A DNA stretch of 39,715 nt from Gallionellales bacterium GWA2_55_18 (lineage in GTDB: Bacteria > Pseudomonadota > Gammaproteobacteria > Burkholderiales > Gallionellaceae). The stretch spans positions 1 through 39,715 of the forward strand of contig MGWP01000047.1 in NCBI GenBank assembly GCA_001801055.1. The letters run 5' to 3'. This document shows, one piece after another, positions 32,405 through 39,608 of the stretch. Position numbers and translations under genes: made by a program. Each line of letters starts with the position of its first letter. Position 1 is the first letter of the stretch. The notes beneath the pieces were generated by a model. That model did not search any database. It saw only the letters and a program-made list of their open reading frames with translations, and had not been told where the DNA came from.

Positions 32405-32432
32405 CAAATTTAATCCGAACACGACCCCTTTA
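32405..32432 (+). repeat. 28-bp direct repeat, right copy
   Basis: Exact copy of 31643-31670 at a distance of 762 bp. Confidence 0.9.
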
Positions 32433-32462
32433 ATTCGAGAGATTAAAAGCTCAAATAAAAAT

Positions 32463-32723
32463 TCACTTCAACAACGGATGATCCTTGGGCAGTTGTTTGG
32501 AATACCAGATGGCCAGTTTGTGCCGCATGGTTTTTTCGGCGACCTGGTCTTCCGGCAGGGGCTGAATGACTTTGTCATGAACCAGCAGCCGGTAGAGGTA
32601 TAGCAGTTTCTCGCTCGCCGAATCGGTCGGCTCAAACTCGACCACGCCCCGCCCTTCCGCATATTTCACGCCTGCAAGCAGCGCTTCCTTGAACAATGCG
32701 TTTTCATTTTTCAGTTTTTTCAT
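32463..32723 (-). CDS. Small DUF5062-like protein
   Basis: An 86-residue soluble protein starting MKKLKNENALFKEALLAGVK, with SASEKLLYLYRLLV and a conserved-looking end HKLAIWYSKQLPKDHPLL. I recall this as the DUF5062 family of small gammaproteobacterial proteins; no function is known. The ATG at 32723 has GGAG at seven bases and is preferred to the longer frame. Its transcript is convergent with vapC. Confidence 0.68.
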   Translation of the reverse strand: MKKLKNENALFKEALLAGVKYAEGRGVVEFEPTDSASEKLLYLYRLLVHDKVIQPLPEDQVAEKTMRHKLAIWYSKQLPKDHPLLK

Positions 32724-32914
32724 GGCAATCTCCGTTGGTGACGCACTCAAGCACTGCTTGCATGAAGCAGCACAGGTCGGGCGCTACATGGCTGTATCCC
32801 GCGTGGCTTGAATGCAGTTTTCAAGTTCTTGCGGCGCATCTTGCCAGACAACATATGGCACTACAAGCTGCACAGCGGAACAGTTTTCGGCAAAAACTGC
32901 CACGCTGTTTCACC

Positions 32915-34066
32915 CTATTTCGCCCTGCCCATCTTCCACACCATCAGCAGCAAACCCAGCAGCGCCATGGCCGCGCTGCATGAATACAGCACGCTGGCTC
33001 CGTAGTGCACCCAGATTGGGCCGCTCGCCAGCCCGCCCAGCACATTGCCCGCGCCATAGGTGAAACTGCCGAACAGCGCCTGGCCTTTCGATTGGTGCCG
33101 CCCCTGAAAAAACTCGTGTATCAGCCCGACCGAGGCGGCGTGATATGCGCCGAAGGTGGCGGCATGTAGCACTTGAGCAATAAGCAGCAGCAACAGAAAA
33201 TCCACGCCCCAGCCGATCAGCATGAAGCGCAGCACGGCCAGACCAAAACTGCCGATCAGGATGCGCGTGAACCCATAGCGCCGCACCAGCCACGGCATCA
33301 GGAAAAACACGCCGATCTCACAAATCACGCCGAGCGCCCATAGCCCGCCCACCGCGCTCTTGGCGTATCCGTGCTCGACCAGATAAATCGAAAAGAAGGT
33401 GTAATAAGGCCCATGCGCAACGGACATCAGCAAACAGGCGCCGAACAGCGCCAGCACGCGCGGCTGCAACAGGATGTTCCGGATCGGCTGACTGTCCGTA
33501 TGATGCGCCAGCACTTCGGTGGGCGGAATCTGGCGCGAAAACAGCAAAATGCCTAGCTCACAGACCAATCCTGCCCACAGCAACCAGGCGATGGCGATAT
33601 GGTCGAAGGCGTAACCCAGCCCGATCACCGCGACGATGAACCCTATGGAGCCCCATGAACGGATGCGCCCGTAATGGGCGGTGTTCTTGCCGAGATAAGT
33701 GAGCGTGGTCGCCTCCACCAATGGCATCGACGCGCTCCAGAAAAAACTCATCAGCCCCAGCACCAGCAACATCCCCCAGAAGCTGGTAGTGGCAAACACG
33801 CCGAGATAGCACACCGCGCTCAACGTCGCCGCGACCTGCACCACCAGCAGGCGTTTTCCCGTCCGGTCCGCGAGCACGCCCCAGATGTTCGGCGCGATCA
33901 TGCGCATCACCGGCTGCACCGACATCAGGATGGCGATTTCGATGGCATCGAAACCGATGGATTGGAGATACAGGCTCCAGTAGGGCGCGAACGTCCCCAC
34001 GAAGGCGTAATAGAAAAAATAGAAACCGGCGATGCGCCAGTGGTAGTTCTTGCGGTCAGGATTCAT
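32915..34066 (-). CDS. Major facilitator superfamily transporter (HcaT/LacY-like)
   Basis: A 383-residue inner membrane protein with about twelve hydrophobic segments and the early pattern FYFFYYAFVGTFAPYW followed by LYLQSIGFDAIEIAIL and RPVMRM-like loop (VQPVMRMIAPNIWGVLADRTG), typical of the MFS group that holds HcaT and LacY-like proton symporters. The substrate cannot be told. The ATG at 34066 follows a TTG; no strong ribosome site is visible. It lies alone between a small DUF5062 gene and rhuM. No break was seen. Confidence 0.82.
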   Translation of the reverse strand: MNPDRKNYHWRIAGFYFFYYAFVGTFAPYWSLYLQSIGFDAIEIAILMSVQPVMRMIAPNIWGVLADRTGKRLLVVQVAATLSAVCYLGVFATTSFWGMLLVLGLMSFFWSASMPLVEATTLTYLGKNTAHYGRIRSWGSIGFIVAVIGLGYAFDHIAIAWLLWAGLVCELGILLFSRQIPPTEVLAHHTDSQPIRNILLQPRVLALFGACLLMSVAHGPYYTFFSIYLVEHGYAKSAVGGLWALGVICEIGVFFLMPWLVRRYGFTRILIGSFGLAVLRFMLIGWGVDFLLLLLIAQVLHAATFGAYHAASVGLIHEFFQGRHQSKGQALFGSFTYGAGNVLGGLASGPIWVHYGASVLYSCSAAMALLGLLLMVWKMGRAK

Positions 34067-34117
34067 CAAGACAAAACCGCGTAAATTTGGCTCGAATTGC
34101 GCTTCATCGCGGCTTGC

Positions 34118-35209
34118 TCATTGATTCTCATTCTTGTTGCGTGGGCGGATTAGCTTGGTTGCGGCTTCGAGCTGCTTTATCAATTCGGCCTCCCCCAGCG
34201 ATTCCTTCGCTTCACGTCGCTGTGCCGCAAACTGTTCAAATTCAGCCTGCGCTTTTTCATCAGCCATTTTTTTACTTACCTTACCCGCATCCGGCAACAC
34301 ATCACGGTCGTTAAAGCGCAAAAACTCATCCAGCTTGCTTTGCCAATCCCGCATAAATACCTGTTTGCGTCGCATCGCTTGGTCTTCTGCAAAGTCCAGC
34401 CACATGGAAACAATACGGTTCAATACGCTTATTTCATCCACGCCCAGATAATTCTTGGCTATCGTCACATCGGTTTTGCGCACCTCATCGCGCGCCCAAT
34501 TGGTCAAGCCCATATTCGGCAATGCATGATCTGCGCGCTGAATAATCAACTCGGCAGCGGTGTGCCCCGTCGCGGCAAAGTGCAACTTGTTTTGAATGAT
34601 GCTGAAAAATTGATTGGTTTCCGGCAAAGACGGTTCATAGTCGGTCGCCATTGAAAAAATCTCGCGCACCCGCAGATACATGCGCCGCTCGCTGGCGCGA
34701 ATATCGCGAATTCGCGCCAACAAATCGGCGAAGTGGTCAGGCACAGATGAACCGGCAACGGGAGGATTTTTCAGGCGTTCGTCATCCATGACAAAGCCCT
34801 TAACGATGTACTCCCTGAGTTGCTGAGTCGCCCAGATGCGGAAGCGGGTGGCGATCCGGCTTTTCACGCGATAACCGACCGAAATCACCATGTCCAGATT
34901 AAAACTGTCCAGCTCGCGCTGCACTTGCCGATTGCCCTCCTGGCGAACCCACAAGCTTTTCTTGTGAGTTGCCTCATCCTCCAGCTCACCCTCGGCATAG
35001 ATGTTCTGAATATGCAGGCTAATATTTTGCTGCGTGGTTTGAAACAGTTCCGCCATTTGCTGCTGCGTCAGCCACAATGTGCCATCTGTTAACCGCACCT
35101 GAATACGTGTTTGCGCATCCTCGGTTTGGTACAGCAGGAATTCGCCGTTGCTTGGCGAGCCGACTGCAGCAGATGTCGCCAGATGGGAAGGTTTCTTCTT
35201 GCCGCTCAT
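34118..35209 (-). CDS. rhuM: RhuM family protein
   Basis: A 363-residue protein of the RhuM family, named from a Salmonella pathogenicity island and common in restriction-modification and defence loci. The N-terminal part has the family segment TLWLTQQQMAELFQTTQQNIS, a likely helix-turn-helix, followed by SFNLDMVISVGYRVKS and RFRIWATQQLREYIVKG. The C-terminal part is helical and charged. Molecular function is not established. It begins inside the stop of an upstream 49-codon fragment (ATGA), which shows it was translated with a DNA methyltransferase gene or its remnant. Confidence 0.85.
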   Translation of the reverse strand: MSGKKKPSHLATSAAVGSPSNGEFLLYQTEDAQTRIQVRLTDGTLWLTQQQMAELFQTTQQNISLHIQNIYAEGELEDEATHKKSLWVRQEGNRQVQRELDSFNLDMVISVGYRVKSRIATRFRIWATQQLREYIVKGFVMDDERLKNPPVAGSSVPDHFADLLARIRDIRASERRMYLRVREIFSMATDYEPSLPETNQFFSIIQNKLHFAATGHTAAELIIQRADHALPNMGLTNWARDEVRKTDVTIAKNYLGVDEISVLNRIVSMWLDFAEDQAMRRKQVFMRDWQSKLDEFLRFNDRDVLPDAGKVSKKMADEKAQAEFEQFAAQRREAKESLGEAELIKQLEAATKLIRPRNKNENQ

Positions 35210-35355
35210 ACTTCGGCCTTATCAAAGAGATCGTTGTCCGCGACCCAATGCTCCGCGTGATAAAGCTTCGCAGTACCTACCAGCAAAATGCGCGGTGCCA
35301 GCTTGGATCGGTTCCCCTTGCCGACCCAAGTGGGTTCGAATTTTTGTTTGAACAT
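35206..35355 (-). pseudogene. N-terminal remnant of an adenine-specific DNA methyltransferase (Mod)
   Basis: A 49-codon frame with ATG at 35355 and GAAAGAG upstream. The product (FEPTWVGKGNRSKLAPRILL, then YHAEHWVADNDLFDKAEV) resembles the first 45-50 residues of Mod-type DNA methyltransferases, which go on to a NRLIFGDNLLALKAL-like segment and the catalytic DPPY motif. Here the frame stops at the rhuM start. No methyltransferase body was found nearby. It may be the stub of a lost mod gene or a reused leader for rhuM. Similarity is from memory of the family. Confidence 0.6.
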
Positions 35356-35445
35356 GGCACTCTTTCCATCATGGTTGAGGTGCTAACGTAGAAGGCATTT
35401 GGCAACCTACTGTCGGCGGCTATGATTTTCACTTCCAAAAACAGG

Positions 35446-35483
35446 CCATTCGCCAAATTCTGCTATCGACACATAGCGAATGG
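35446..35483. repeat. Short inverted repeat after the ankyrin gene
   Basis: CCATTCGC and GCGAATGG, 8 bp each, 22-base loop, in the 167-bp gap between the ankyrin gene and the methyltransferase remnant. Flanks do not match an integron attC site. Meaning unknown. Confidence 0.4.
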
Positions 35484-35522
35484 TCAAAACATAAAAAGAA
35501 TGTGGTGTTCCGGATTGTTATC

Positions 35523-36629
35523 TTAATACCTGCCAACGCGGAACATTACAAGAGACAAGACAGTAAATTTGGCGATTAGATTTTCAAGTATCCGCGAATA
35601 TGGCAAGAAGGCCTCAGAATTGTATACATCCTTAATATCTGTAATTATCTCATCACAATTCCGAGAACCGCACATCGTCGGCTTTTCTTTACTCAGCTCT
35701 CGTAGCGTAAATATAATTTGACTTTTAGAGTAATTCTTACACACAAGCACTTCTGCAAATTGTTCAAAGAATGAATATACAAATTTCGGGTCATCTTCCA
35801 GCCAGTTATCATATGGCAGATGAGGGAGCTCAAGCATTATGGTATATCTCACATCATCACGAGCCTTTTCTGCGGCAGCCACTCTAGTGGCAACCACTCT
35901 ATACGGAACATTGATTGCTTCGTATAAAGCATCAAGATGTATTTCATCATCAAATTCTGCATGCGGAGAAGGGTACTCATTCTCGCTCGCAATTTTGAAC
36001 AGCTTATTGTCTTGGGAAAGGTTGTAATCAACAGTATTTCCATTTTCTAGGGGAAGCCTAATCATTTTTACTGCTTTTACTGCTGTTTTTAGTGCCAAAA
36101 ATCCACCTCTTATGCCGACTTCTTCAGTAAATGGAGAATAACTGAACCCTAAGCCCGAGCAATAGACTTTTGCCATTTCTCCGAATACAACATCAATCTG
36201 CTTACTACGCCCTTGAATGCCATAAAGAACAAGTGCCAGCTCGTATTCAGTCAGCCCGAATCCATTTCGCCTGAGCCTATCTGGGTGTACATGGTAATAA
36301 AGATTTTGCTGCATCGCTGAAGCGAATGCCCAATTCTCATTTTCTACAGCAATATGCATGCAGGTATCTAATGACTTATTTTGAACAACAGCCAAATCGG
36401 CTATAGTGATATTTCTGGATGTAGCACATATCCAATCGTAGGGACTTTCGATCTTGGATGAAAACATTGAGGTGATTGAATGAGTGATACTGTCGCTTAT
36501 TTTATTTTTTGCAATCAAATGGAGGGCTGTATTTCCATACTCGTCGGTTTGATACACATCTTCCCCGGATTTGATTAGCGAATTGAATAAATCAAAATCG
36601 CGGGTGATGACTGAATTGTGTAGCCTCAT
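35523..36629 (-). CDS. Ankyrin-repeat-type protein of unknown function
   Basis: A 368-residue protein with one clear ankyrin-like unit near the N-terminus (about residues 16-42, DEYGNTALHLIAKN) and perhaps a second, degenerate one near residue 87 (DTCMHIAVENENWAFASAM). The remaining 250 residues match nothing I recognise; they hold YEAINVPYRVVATRVAAAEK and a C-terminal helical region. No signal or membrane segment. It starts 12 bases after a 23-codon frame, with GGGAGTAGGAA upstream. Base composition is AT-rich compared with the core genes, which suggests transfer. It could be a partner or sensor in a defence module, but that is a guess from location. Confidence 0.75.
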   Translation of the reverse strand: MRLHNSVITRDFDLFNSLIKSGEDVYQTDEYGNTALHLIAKNKISDSITHSITSMFSSKIESPYDWICATSRNITIADLAVVQNKSLDTCMHIAVENENWAFASAMQQNLYYHVHPDRLRRNGFGLTEYELALVLYGIQGRSKQIDVVFGEMAKVYCSGLGFSYSPFTEEVGIRGGFLALKTAVKAVKMIRLPLENGNTVDYNLSQDNKLFKIASENEYPSPHAEFDDEIHLDALYEAINVPYRVVATRVAAAEKARDDVRYTIMLELPHLPYDNWLEDDPKFVYSFFEQFAEVLVCKNYSKSQIIFTLRELSKEKPTMCGSRNCDEIITDIKDVYNSEAFLPYSRILENLIAKFTVLSLVMFRVGRY

Positions 36630-36641
36630 TTCCTACTCCCA

Positions 36642-36713
36642 TTAATTCCAGATTTCACCTGCTGGTACAACACCGAAGAAAACACCTGAAACGACGGCAT
36701 ACTTGCTTGGCAT
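36642..36713 (-). CDS. Possible 23-residue small protein upstream of the ankyrin gene
   Basis: The frame starts at ATG 36713 with the strongest ribosome site in this region (AGGAGG, six bases upstream) and encodes MPSKYAVVSGVFFGVVPAGE plus three residues. It is mostly hydrophobic. It ends 12 bases before the ankyrin gene, so it may be a coupled leader. It could also be a truncated remnant of a small membrane protein. Confidence 0.5.
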   Translation of the reverse strand: MPSKYAVVSGVFFGVVPAGEIWN

Positions 36714-36739
36714 TTTGATCCTCCTATTCAGTTAGTGAT

Positions 36740-36823
36740 GCCCAGCGTAAAGCTAAGATACCGTCTTGTCTGTCAAGCATGATTCGTAGTCCCGCTTGAG
36801 CGTAGGGTTCAGATCGTTAGAGG
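36740..36823 (-). other. attC-like integron recombination site after the HEPN-like gene
   Basis: Read on the minus strand: R'' CTCTAAC (holding the gene's stop codon), then CTACGCTCAAGCGGGAC, a short central hairpin CTTG/CAAG, then CTTAGCTTTACG and R' GCTGGGC. GCTCAAG pairs with CTTAGC with one bulged base, as in attC sites. The length of 84 bp is in range. R'' is the exact complement of the TTAGAGG that begins the cassette at 37293, the arrangement expected of an integron cassette. R' deviates from GTTRRRY at one base. Confidence 0.62.
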
Positions 36824-37293
36824 TGTAGTTCAAGGATGCACCAGTTTTCAAAATCTATTTCGTTGGAAATGGGAATGCCGAGATTAGAGGCGTTTGAAAG
36901 GGCACGTTTAATCATCCAGTATGCTTCATCAAAGAAGTTGATCGTTACGATACATTCTTCGTTTTTGTCGTGATGCTTGATGGCATTTCGGGCGGTATTC
37001 CACTGCTTGTAAATTCTATTCGCGGGCAAATTTTCCATCGCCTCTAGACCGGTCGCTTCGCGAAGTTTTTCTATCGCTTCTACAGAACGCTCGACAATTG
37101 CTTTTTCACCATGAGCATTCAGCACCCCTGCAAATATACCTTCTGCCGCGCCAGCGAGAGTAACTGCACACAGGAATTTTTGTTGTAGGAAAAGTGTAAT
37201 TGCCTCAGTCAACTGTTCGCACGCAATTTCACTCTTTGAAATTTCTGTGTCATCCTCATAACCAAGCGTAGGAGAGCGCATAAAAACCTCTAA
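36746..37293 (-). mobile_element. Putative integron gene cassette carrying the HEPN-like gene
   Basis: The 548-bp unit runs from TTAGAGG after an attC-like end (TTTAACTCCACG) to the G before CTGGGC. It holds one gene whose ATG lies 12 bases after the left boundary and whose stop lies inside its own attC, the compact plan of integron cassettes. No integrase gene or attI is visible, so this would be a cassette outside a full integron or an array whose integrase lies beyond the window. Confidence 0.55.
36817..37281 (-). CDS. HEPN-like domain protein
   Basis: A 154-residue all-alpha protein. FLCAVTLAGAAEGIFAGVL (residues 37-55) and the later ARNAIKHHDK, with Arg98 and His103 in the RX4H spacing of the HEPN nuclease active site, suggest a HEPN-superfamily protein. 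Many such proteins are RNA-cutting toxins or defence effectors; some have no activity. No MNT antitoxin partner is visible. AGAGG precedes the ATG, and the same bases form the start of a likely integron cassette. The residues fit, but the family is recognised by pattern only. Confidence 0.62.
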   Translation of the reverse strand: MRSPTLGYEDDTEISKSEIACEQLTEAITLFLQQKFLCAVTLAGAAEGIFAGVLNAHGEKAIVERSVEAIEKLREATGLEAMENLPANRIYKQWNTARNAIKHHDKNEECIVTINFFDEAYWMIKRALSNASNLGIPISNEIDFENWCILELHL

Positions 37294-37307
37294 CGTGGAG
37301 TTAAACC
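37287..37307 (-). other. attC-like 3' end before the HEPN-like gene
   Basis: On the minus strand GGTTTAACTCCACGTTAGAG resembles the L'-R' end of attC sites (TTAACTC then CGTTAGA). The left half of this site, in 37310-37474, is not convincing: a CATAACCC at about 37450 is possible but would make a long site of 165 bp. Confidence 0.5.
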
Positions 37308-37474
37308 AAAAAGCAATATTTGTTTCATGGTGATGGTACTTGCTGCTGCATCCGATTTTTTGAATGCTAATTTGCTGAGATTTTAAATCAAAGTTGCTGC
37401 GTTTAAGTTTTATATTGACTACGTTTCCCTGTTTGATCGCAGGGTTATGATGAGCCTTTTTATTGCGATGTGCA

Positions 37475-37867
37475 TCAGTAGTCCAAATATGTGTACTCGC
37501 GCTCGCTCAGCATTCCGTGTGTGGAGAAAGTAATACTAAATCGTTTGAAGAGACCGAAAAACTCGGTAAGTGACATACTGACCTTTACTCGCCTCACCAT
37601 CACGGGACCATTGCTTGCATTGAGCATGGCAAGAACGGAGTCATGATCGCCGGATGTAGCGAGAAGGAACTCAGCGCATACAGGATCTCTGTGTTTCCCG
37701 TTGTTTTCTCCGGCGCACATGGAGATACCAAGAAGGAACTCATCTTTTTGTTTGTGGCCGTTTGCCACTAACCATGCATCTGCATCATTTTTGTCAGCAC
37801 GATCTGCGGCCGATGTTCCCTTTAAATCGCCGTATTGAACTGAAGCAATGAATCGTTCTGTTTGCAT
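37475..37867 (-). CDS. Unknown 130-residue protein
   Basis: I do not recognise the family with certainty, though proteins with the pattern RFIASVQYGDLKGTSAADRAD at the start and SLTEFFGLFKRFSITF near the end occur in several Proteobacteria. It is soluble and acidic in the first half. The ATG at 37867 has GGAG eight bases upstream. It begins 43 bases after the glycine-repeat gene and is followed by a 193-bp gap before the HEPN-like gene in the transcript direction. No signal peptide. Confidence 0.65.
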   Translation of the reverse strand: MQTERFIASVQYGDLKGTSAADRADKNDADAWLVANGHKQKDEFLLGISMCAGENNGKHRDPVCAEFLLATSGDHDSVLAMLNASNGPVMVRRVKVSMSLTEFFGLFKRFSITFSTHGMLSEREYTYLDY

Positions 37868-37910
37868 ATCTGAACTCCAAGAGTTAATAAATGAATTGTA
37901 GTGCCATCGC

Positions 37911-38705
37911 TCAATCCAATGGCACGCGCCGCCAATTATTACCAGGGCCTATTGAAAGACCGCCACCAGGGCCAATTGATTGCCCACCCCCGGGACCTAT
38001 TGAAAGGCCACCACCAGGGCCAATTGATTGCCCGCCTCCGGGGCCTATTGAAAGACCACCACCAGGGCCAATTGATTGCCCGCCCCCAGGACCTATTGAA
38101 AGTCCGCCCCCAGGGCCAATTGAAAGCCCACCTCCGGGACCTATAGAAAGTCCGCCTCCAGGGCCAATTGAAAGCCCACCTCCGGGGCCTATAGAGCAAG
38201 GCCCGCCGGGACCGATGGAGCCAATGCACTCGCCACCTTCTCCAGATGCTCTCGCCCTCCATTTAATCTGTTCACGATTGGCGGGGTTTTCATAATCCCC
38301 TTCATCGTTAGAAGAATAGGAGCTGCCTTGAGTAGCCAAGGTTGAATCCGCTGATTTATTCAGTGGCCGAGCAACAACCGTCACCTTTTTAGGAAATGGC
38401 AAGATCGAAACTCTGTCGTTACGAACTTCAGAAAAACCTTGAGATTGCAGTTGAATCCGTCTATTCACAAAGACCTCGTTGCTTTTATTACTTCGCAGAT
38501 AACAAGACGATCTCTCACTGGTTTGAATCAAATAACCTCCAGGATATTTTGATTTTATGCCTTCGCTAATTGGAATCGACAAATCAAAAGGTGGCTCTGA
38601 GGATTTGTAAACTGGTTTATCAGATTTGTCATACACGGTGTAACATGCTGCTAATGACGTGGAACCGAAAGTTAGCATCAGCACAATAAGAATAAGCATT
38701 CGCAT
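37911..38705 (-). CDS. Exported protein with twelve GPGGG octapeptide repeats
   Basis: A 264-residue exported protein. The N-terminus is a signal peptide ending LAAC, which fits either signal peptidase I or a lipobox with Cys21. A Cys/Lys-containing domain follows (residues 20-115). The C-terminal third is twelve octapeptides of the form SIGPGGGL or SIGPGGGQ, residues 163-258. In the later units L and Q alternate, which makes a 48-bp higher-order DNA repeat. I start at ATG 38705, after GGGGG; ATG 38720 is also open. Such glycine repeats usually form flexible or polyproline-II-like surface segments. Function unknown. The repeat makes an antisense Pro-rich frame, which I do not accept as a gene. 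Confidence 0.75.
   Translation of the reverse strand: MRMLILIVLMLTFGSTSLAACYTVYDKSDKPVYKSSEPPFDLSIPISEGIKSKYPGGYLIQTSERSSCYLRSNKSNEVFVNRRIQLQSQGFSEVRNDRVSILPFPKKVTVVARPLNKSADSTLATQGSSYSSNDEGDYENPANREQIKWRARASGEGGECIGSIGPGGPCSIGPGGGLSIGPGGGLSIGPGGGLSIGPGGGLSIGPGGGQSIGPGGGLSIGPGGGQSIGPGGGLSIGPGGGQSIGPGGGLSIGPGNNWRRVPLD
37932..38219 (-). repeat. Tandem 24-bp coding repeat, 12 units
   Basis: Twelve 24-bp units; the first and last are degenerate, the ten inner ones encode SIGPGGG plus L or Q. There are no unique spacers, so this is a coding satellite and not a CRISPR array. Confidence 0.92.
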
Positions 38706-38741
38706 CACACCCCCATCCATTGAGCCGCAATAACAGTAAGC

Positions 38742-38825
38742 TCAGGCTACGGTTTTTTCAAAATATAGACGTATGCCGAAGTTGCCCTGAATTTCTACAC
38801 TCCAATATGAAATGATGTAACTCAT
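38742..38825 (-). CDS. Possible 27-residue small protein upstream of the glycine-repeat gene
   Basis: ATG at 38825 with TAGGAGAG five bases upstream; the frame encodes MSYIISYWSVEIQGNFGIRL and seven more residues. A good promoter lies 40-70 bases upstream, so this is the first frame of the transcript. It ends 36 bases before the glycine-repeat gene. It may be a leader or a true small protein. Confidence 0.45.
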   Translation of the reverse strand: MSYIISYWSVEIQGNFGIRLYFEKTVA

Positions 38826-38866
38826 TTTTCTCTCCTAAGAGCGAACAGCATGAATTCATGATTCAA

Positions 38867-38895
38867 ACTTTAGGCGCAAAGCAGAATTGCGTCAA
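38867..38895 (-). promoter_or_regulatory. Promoter for the small frame and the glycine-repeat gene
   Basis: On the minus strand TTGACG (38895-38890), 17 bases, TAAAGT (38872-38867). It is the best -35 and spacing in the accessory region. Confidence 0.6.
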
Positions 38896-39164
38896 TGCGA
38901 ATTTCCTGATTTTTTAATGCGATAACAGGCTGCCTTATGTACTACATAGAATCTCTTTGTAAGTGACAGAAGGTGTTCAGAGTAATAGAATGACGATGAG
39001 GCAAGGAATGTAAGAGAGCCACAATAACTGCAACCCTCGTTGAGGGCCACGCATATTAGCGAATAGCAACTCCTGGCACACTGCTGCCAGTCAACTTTGC
39101 TATCACACTGCCCGACATCCAACACTCGCAACACGAAACTTACTGTCGTGTTCCAGGATGTTGA
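38896..39164. other. Gene-free stretch with several hairpins
   Basis: Inverted repeats are seen at 39072-39089 (CTGGCA/TGCCAG), around 39032-39046 (CCCTC/GAGGG) and at 39115-39161 (ACATCC with GGATGT and inner AACACGA with TCGTGTT). The last follows the XRE gene end and may terminate it. An 80-codon minus frame at 38892-39134 has no ribosome site and is not accepted. Confidence 0.45.
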
Positions 39165-39492
39165 TTAGCCCGCCACCCTCCAATTCGCCGTAAACGCCGC
39201 CTGAATATCGCGCGTTGTTGCGCCGCTTGCGATGAGCGCACGCACGATCAAATCCAGCGAGACTGAAGGATCGCCCGCTTCAATTTTTGCAATGCGCGGC
39301 TGGCTCGATTTCATGCGTTGCGCCAGATCAATTTGCGAGAGATTGTGTTTGATGCGCAATTTTTTCCGCGCTGACAAGCGAGAGCTTGAGTGCGACGAGC
39401 CGCGCTTCTTCTTCGCTTAATTGCAGAAAATCCTCCGCGCTTCCGACTTTCCAGCCTGCGGCCTGGAGGCGCTCTAATTTGTCAGTCTTCAT
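39165..39492 (-). pseudogene. Frameshifted XRE-family antitoxin-like regulator
   Basis: Two overlapping frames together make one HigA/XRE-type protein of about 108 residues. The N-terminal frame (ATG 39492 after AGGAGG) encodes MKTDKLERLQAAGWKVG, then FLQLSEEEARLVALKLSL, and stops at 39328. The C-terminal frame (39165-39377) holds the helix-turn-helix ARKKLRIKHNLSQIDLAQRM, QPRIAKIEAGDPSVSLDLI. One extra base in TCGCTTGTC, about 39376-39381, separates them. The usual RelE/HigB toxin gene is not found upstream; an interrupted repeat and an IS-like end are there instead. A TTG could restart the HTH part, but the conserved N-terminus would be lost. Confidence 0.75.
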
Positions 39493-39544
39493 GGAATTCA
39501 CCCTCCTGCCAAATTGATTTAGCTCATTCTAACGGGTATGGCGA

Positions 39545-39608
39545 GATGCCCCCTAATAACGAAACTCTCCACGCCCGTCTCCCCCTCCCTAACCCTCCCC
39601 CGGTGGGA
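39545..39608. repeat. Truncated C-rich repeat next to the IS-like end
   Basis: ATAACGAAACTCTCCACGCC then CCCTCCCTAACCCTCCCCCG matches the arm and core of the repeat inside pgl (1690-1758). Its closing arm is missing after GGTGGGA, where the IS21-like end begins. Confidence 0.65.

Noticed and set aside
35400-35522. Second attC site after the ankyrin gene
   Set aside because: An 8-bp inverted repeat exists, but the ends AGATAAC and GTTAGCA do not fit and the inner arms are not complementary.
37932-38219. CRISPR array
   Set aside because: The 24-bp units are contiguous and coding, with no unique spacers and no cas genes.
37891-38295. Plus-strand Pro-rich frame (PPPGPIE repeats) opposite the glycine-repeat gene
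   Set aside because: It results from reading the 24-bp satellite on the other strand. The minus-strand frame has a signal peptide and a promoter; this one has neither.
38892-39134. 80-codon Cys-rich minus frame
   Set aside because: GTG start without ribosome site; overlaps several hairpins and the promoter of the next transcript.
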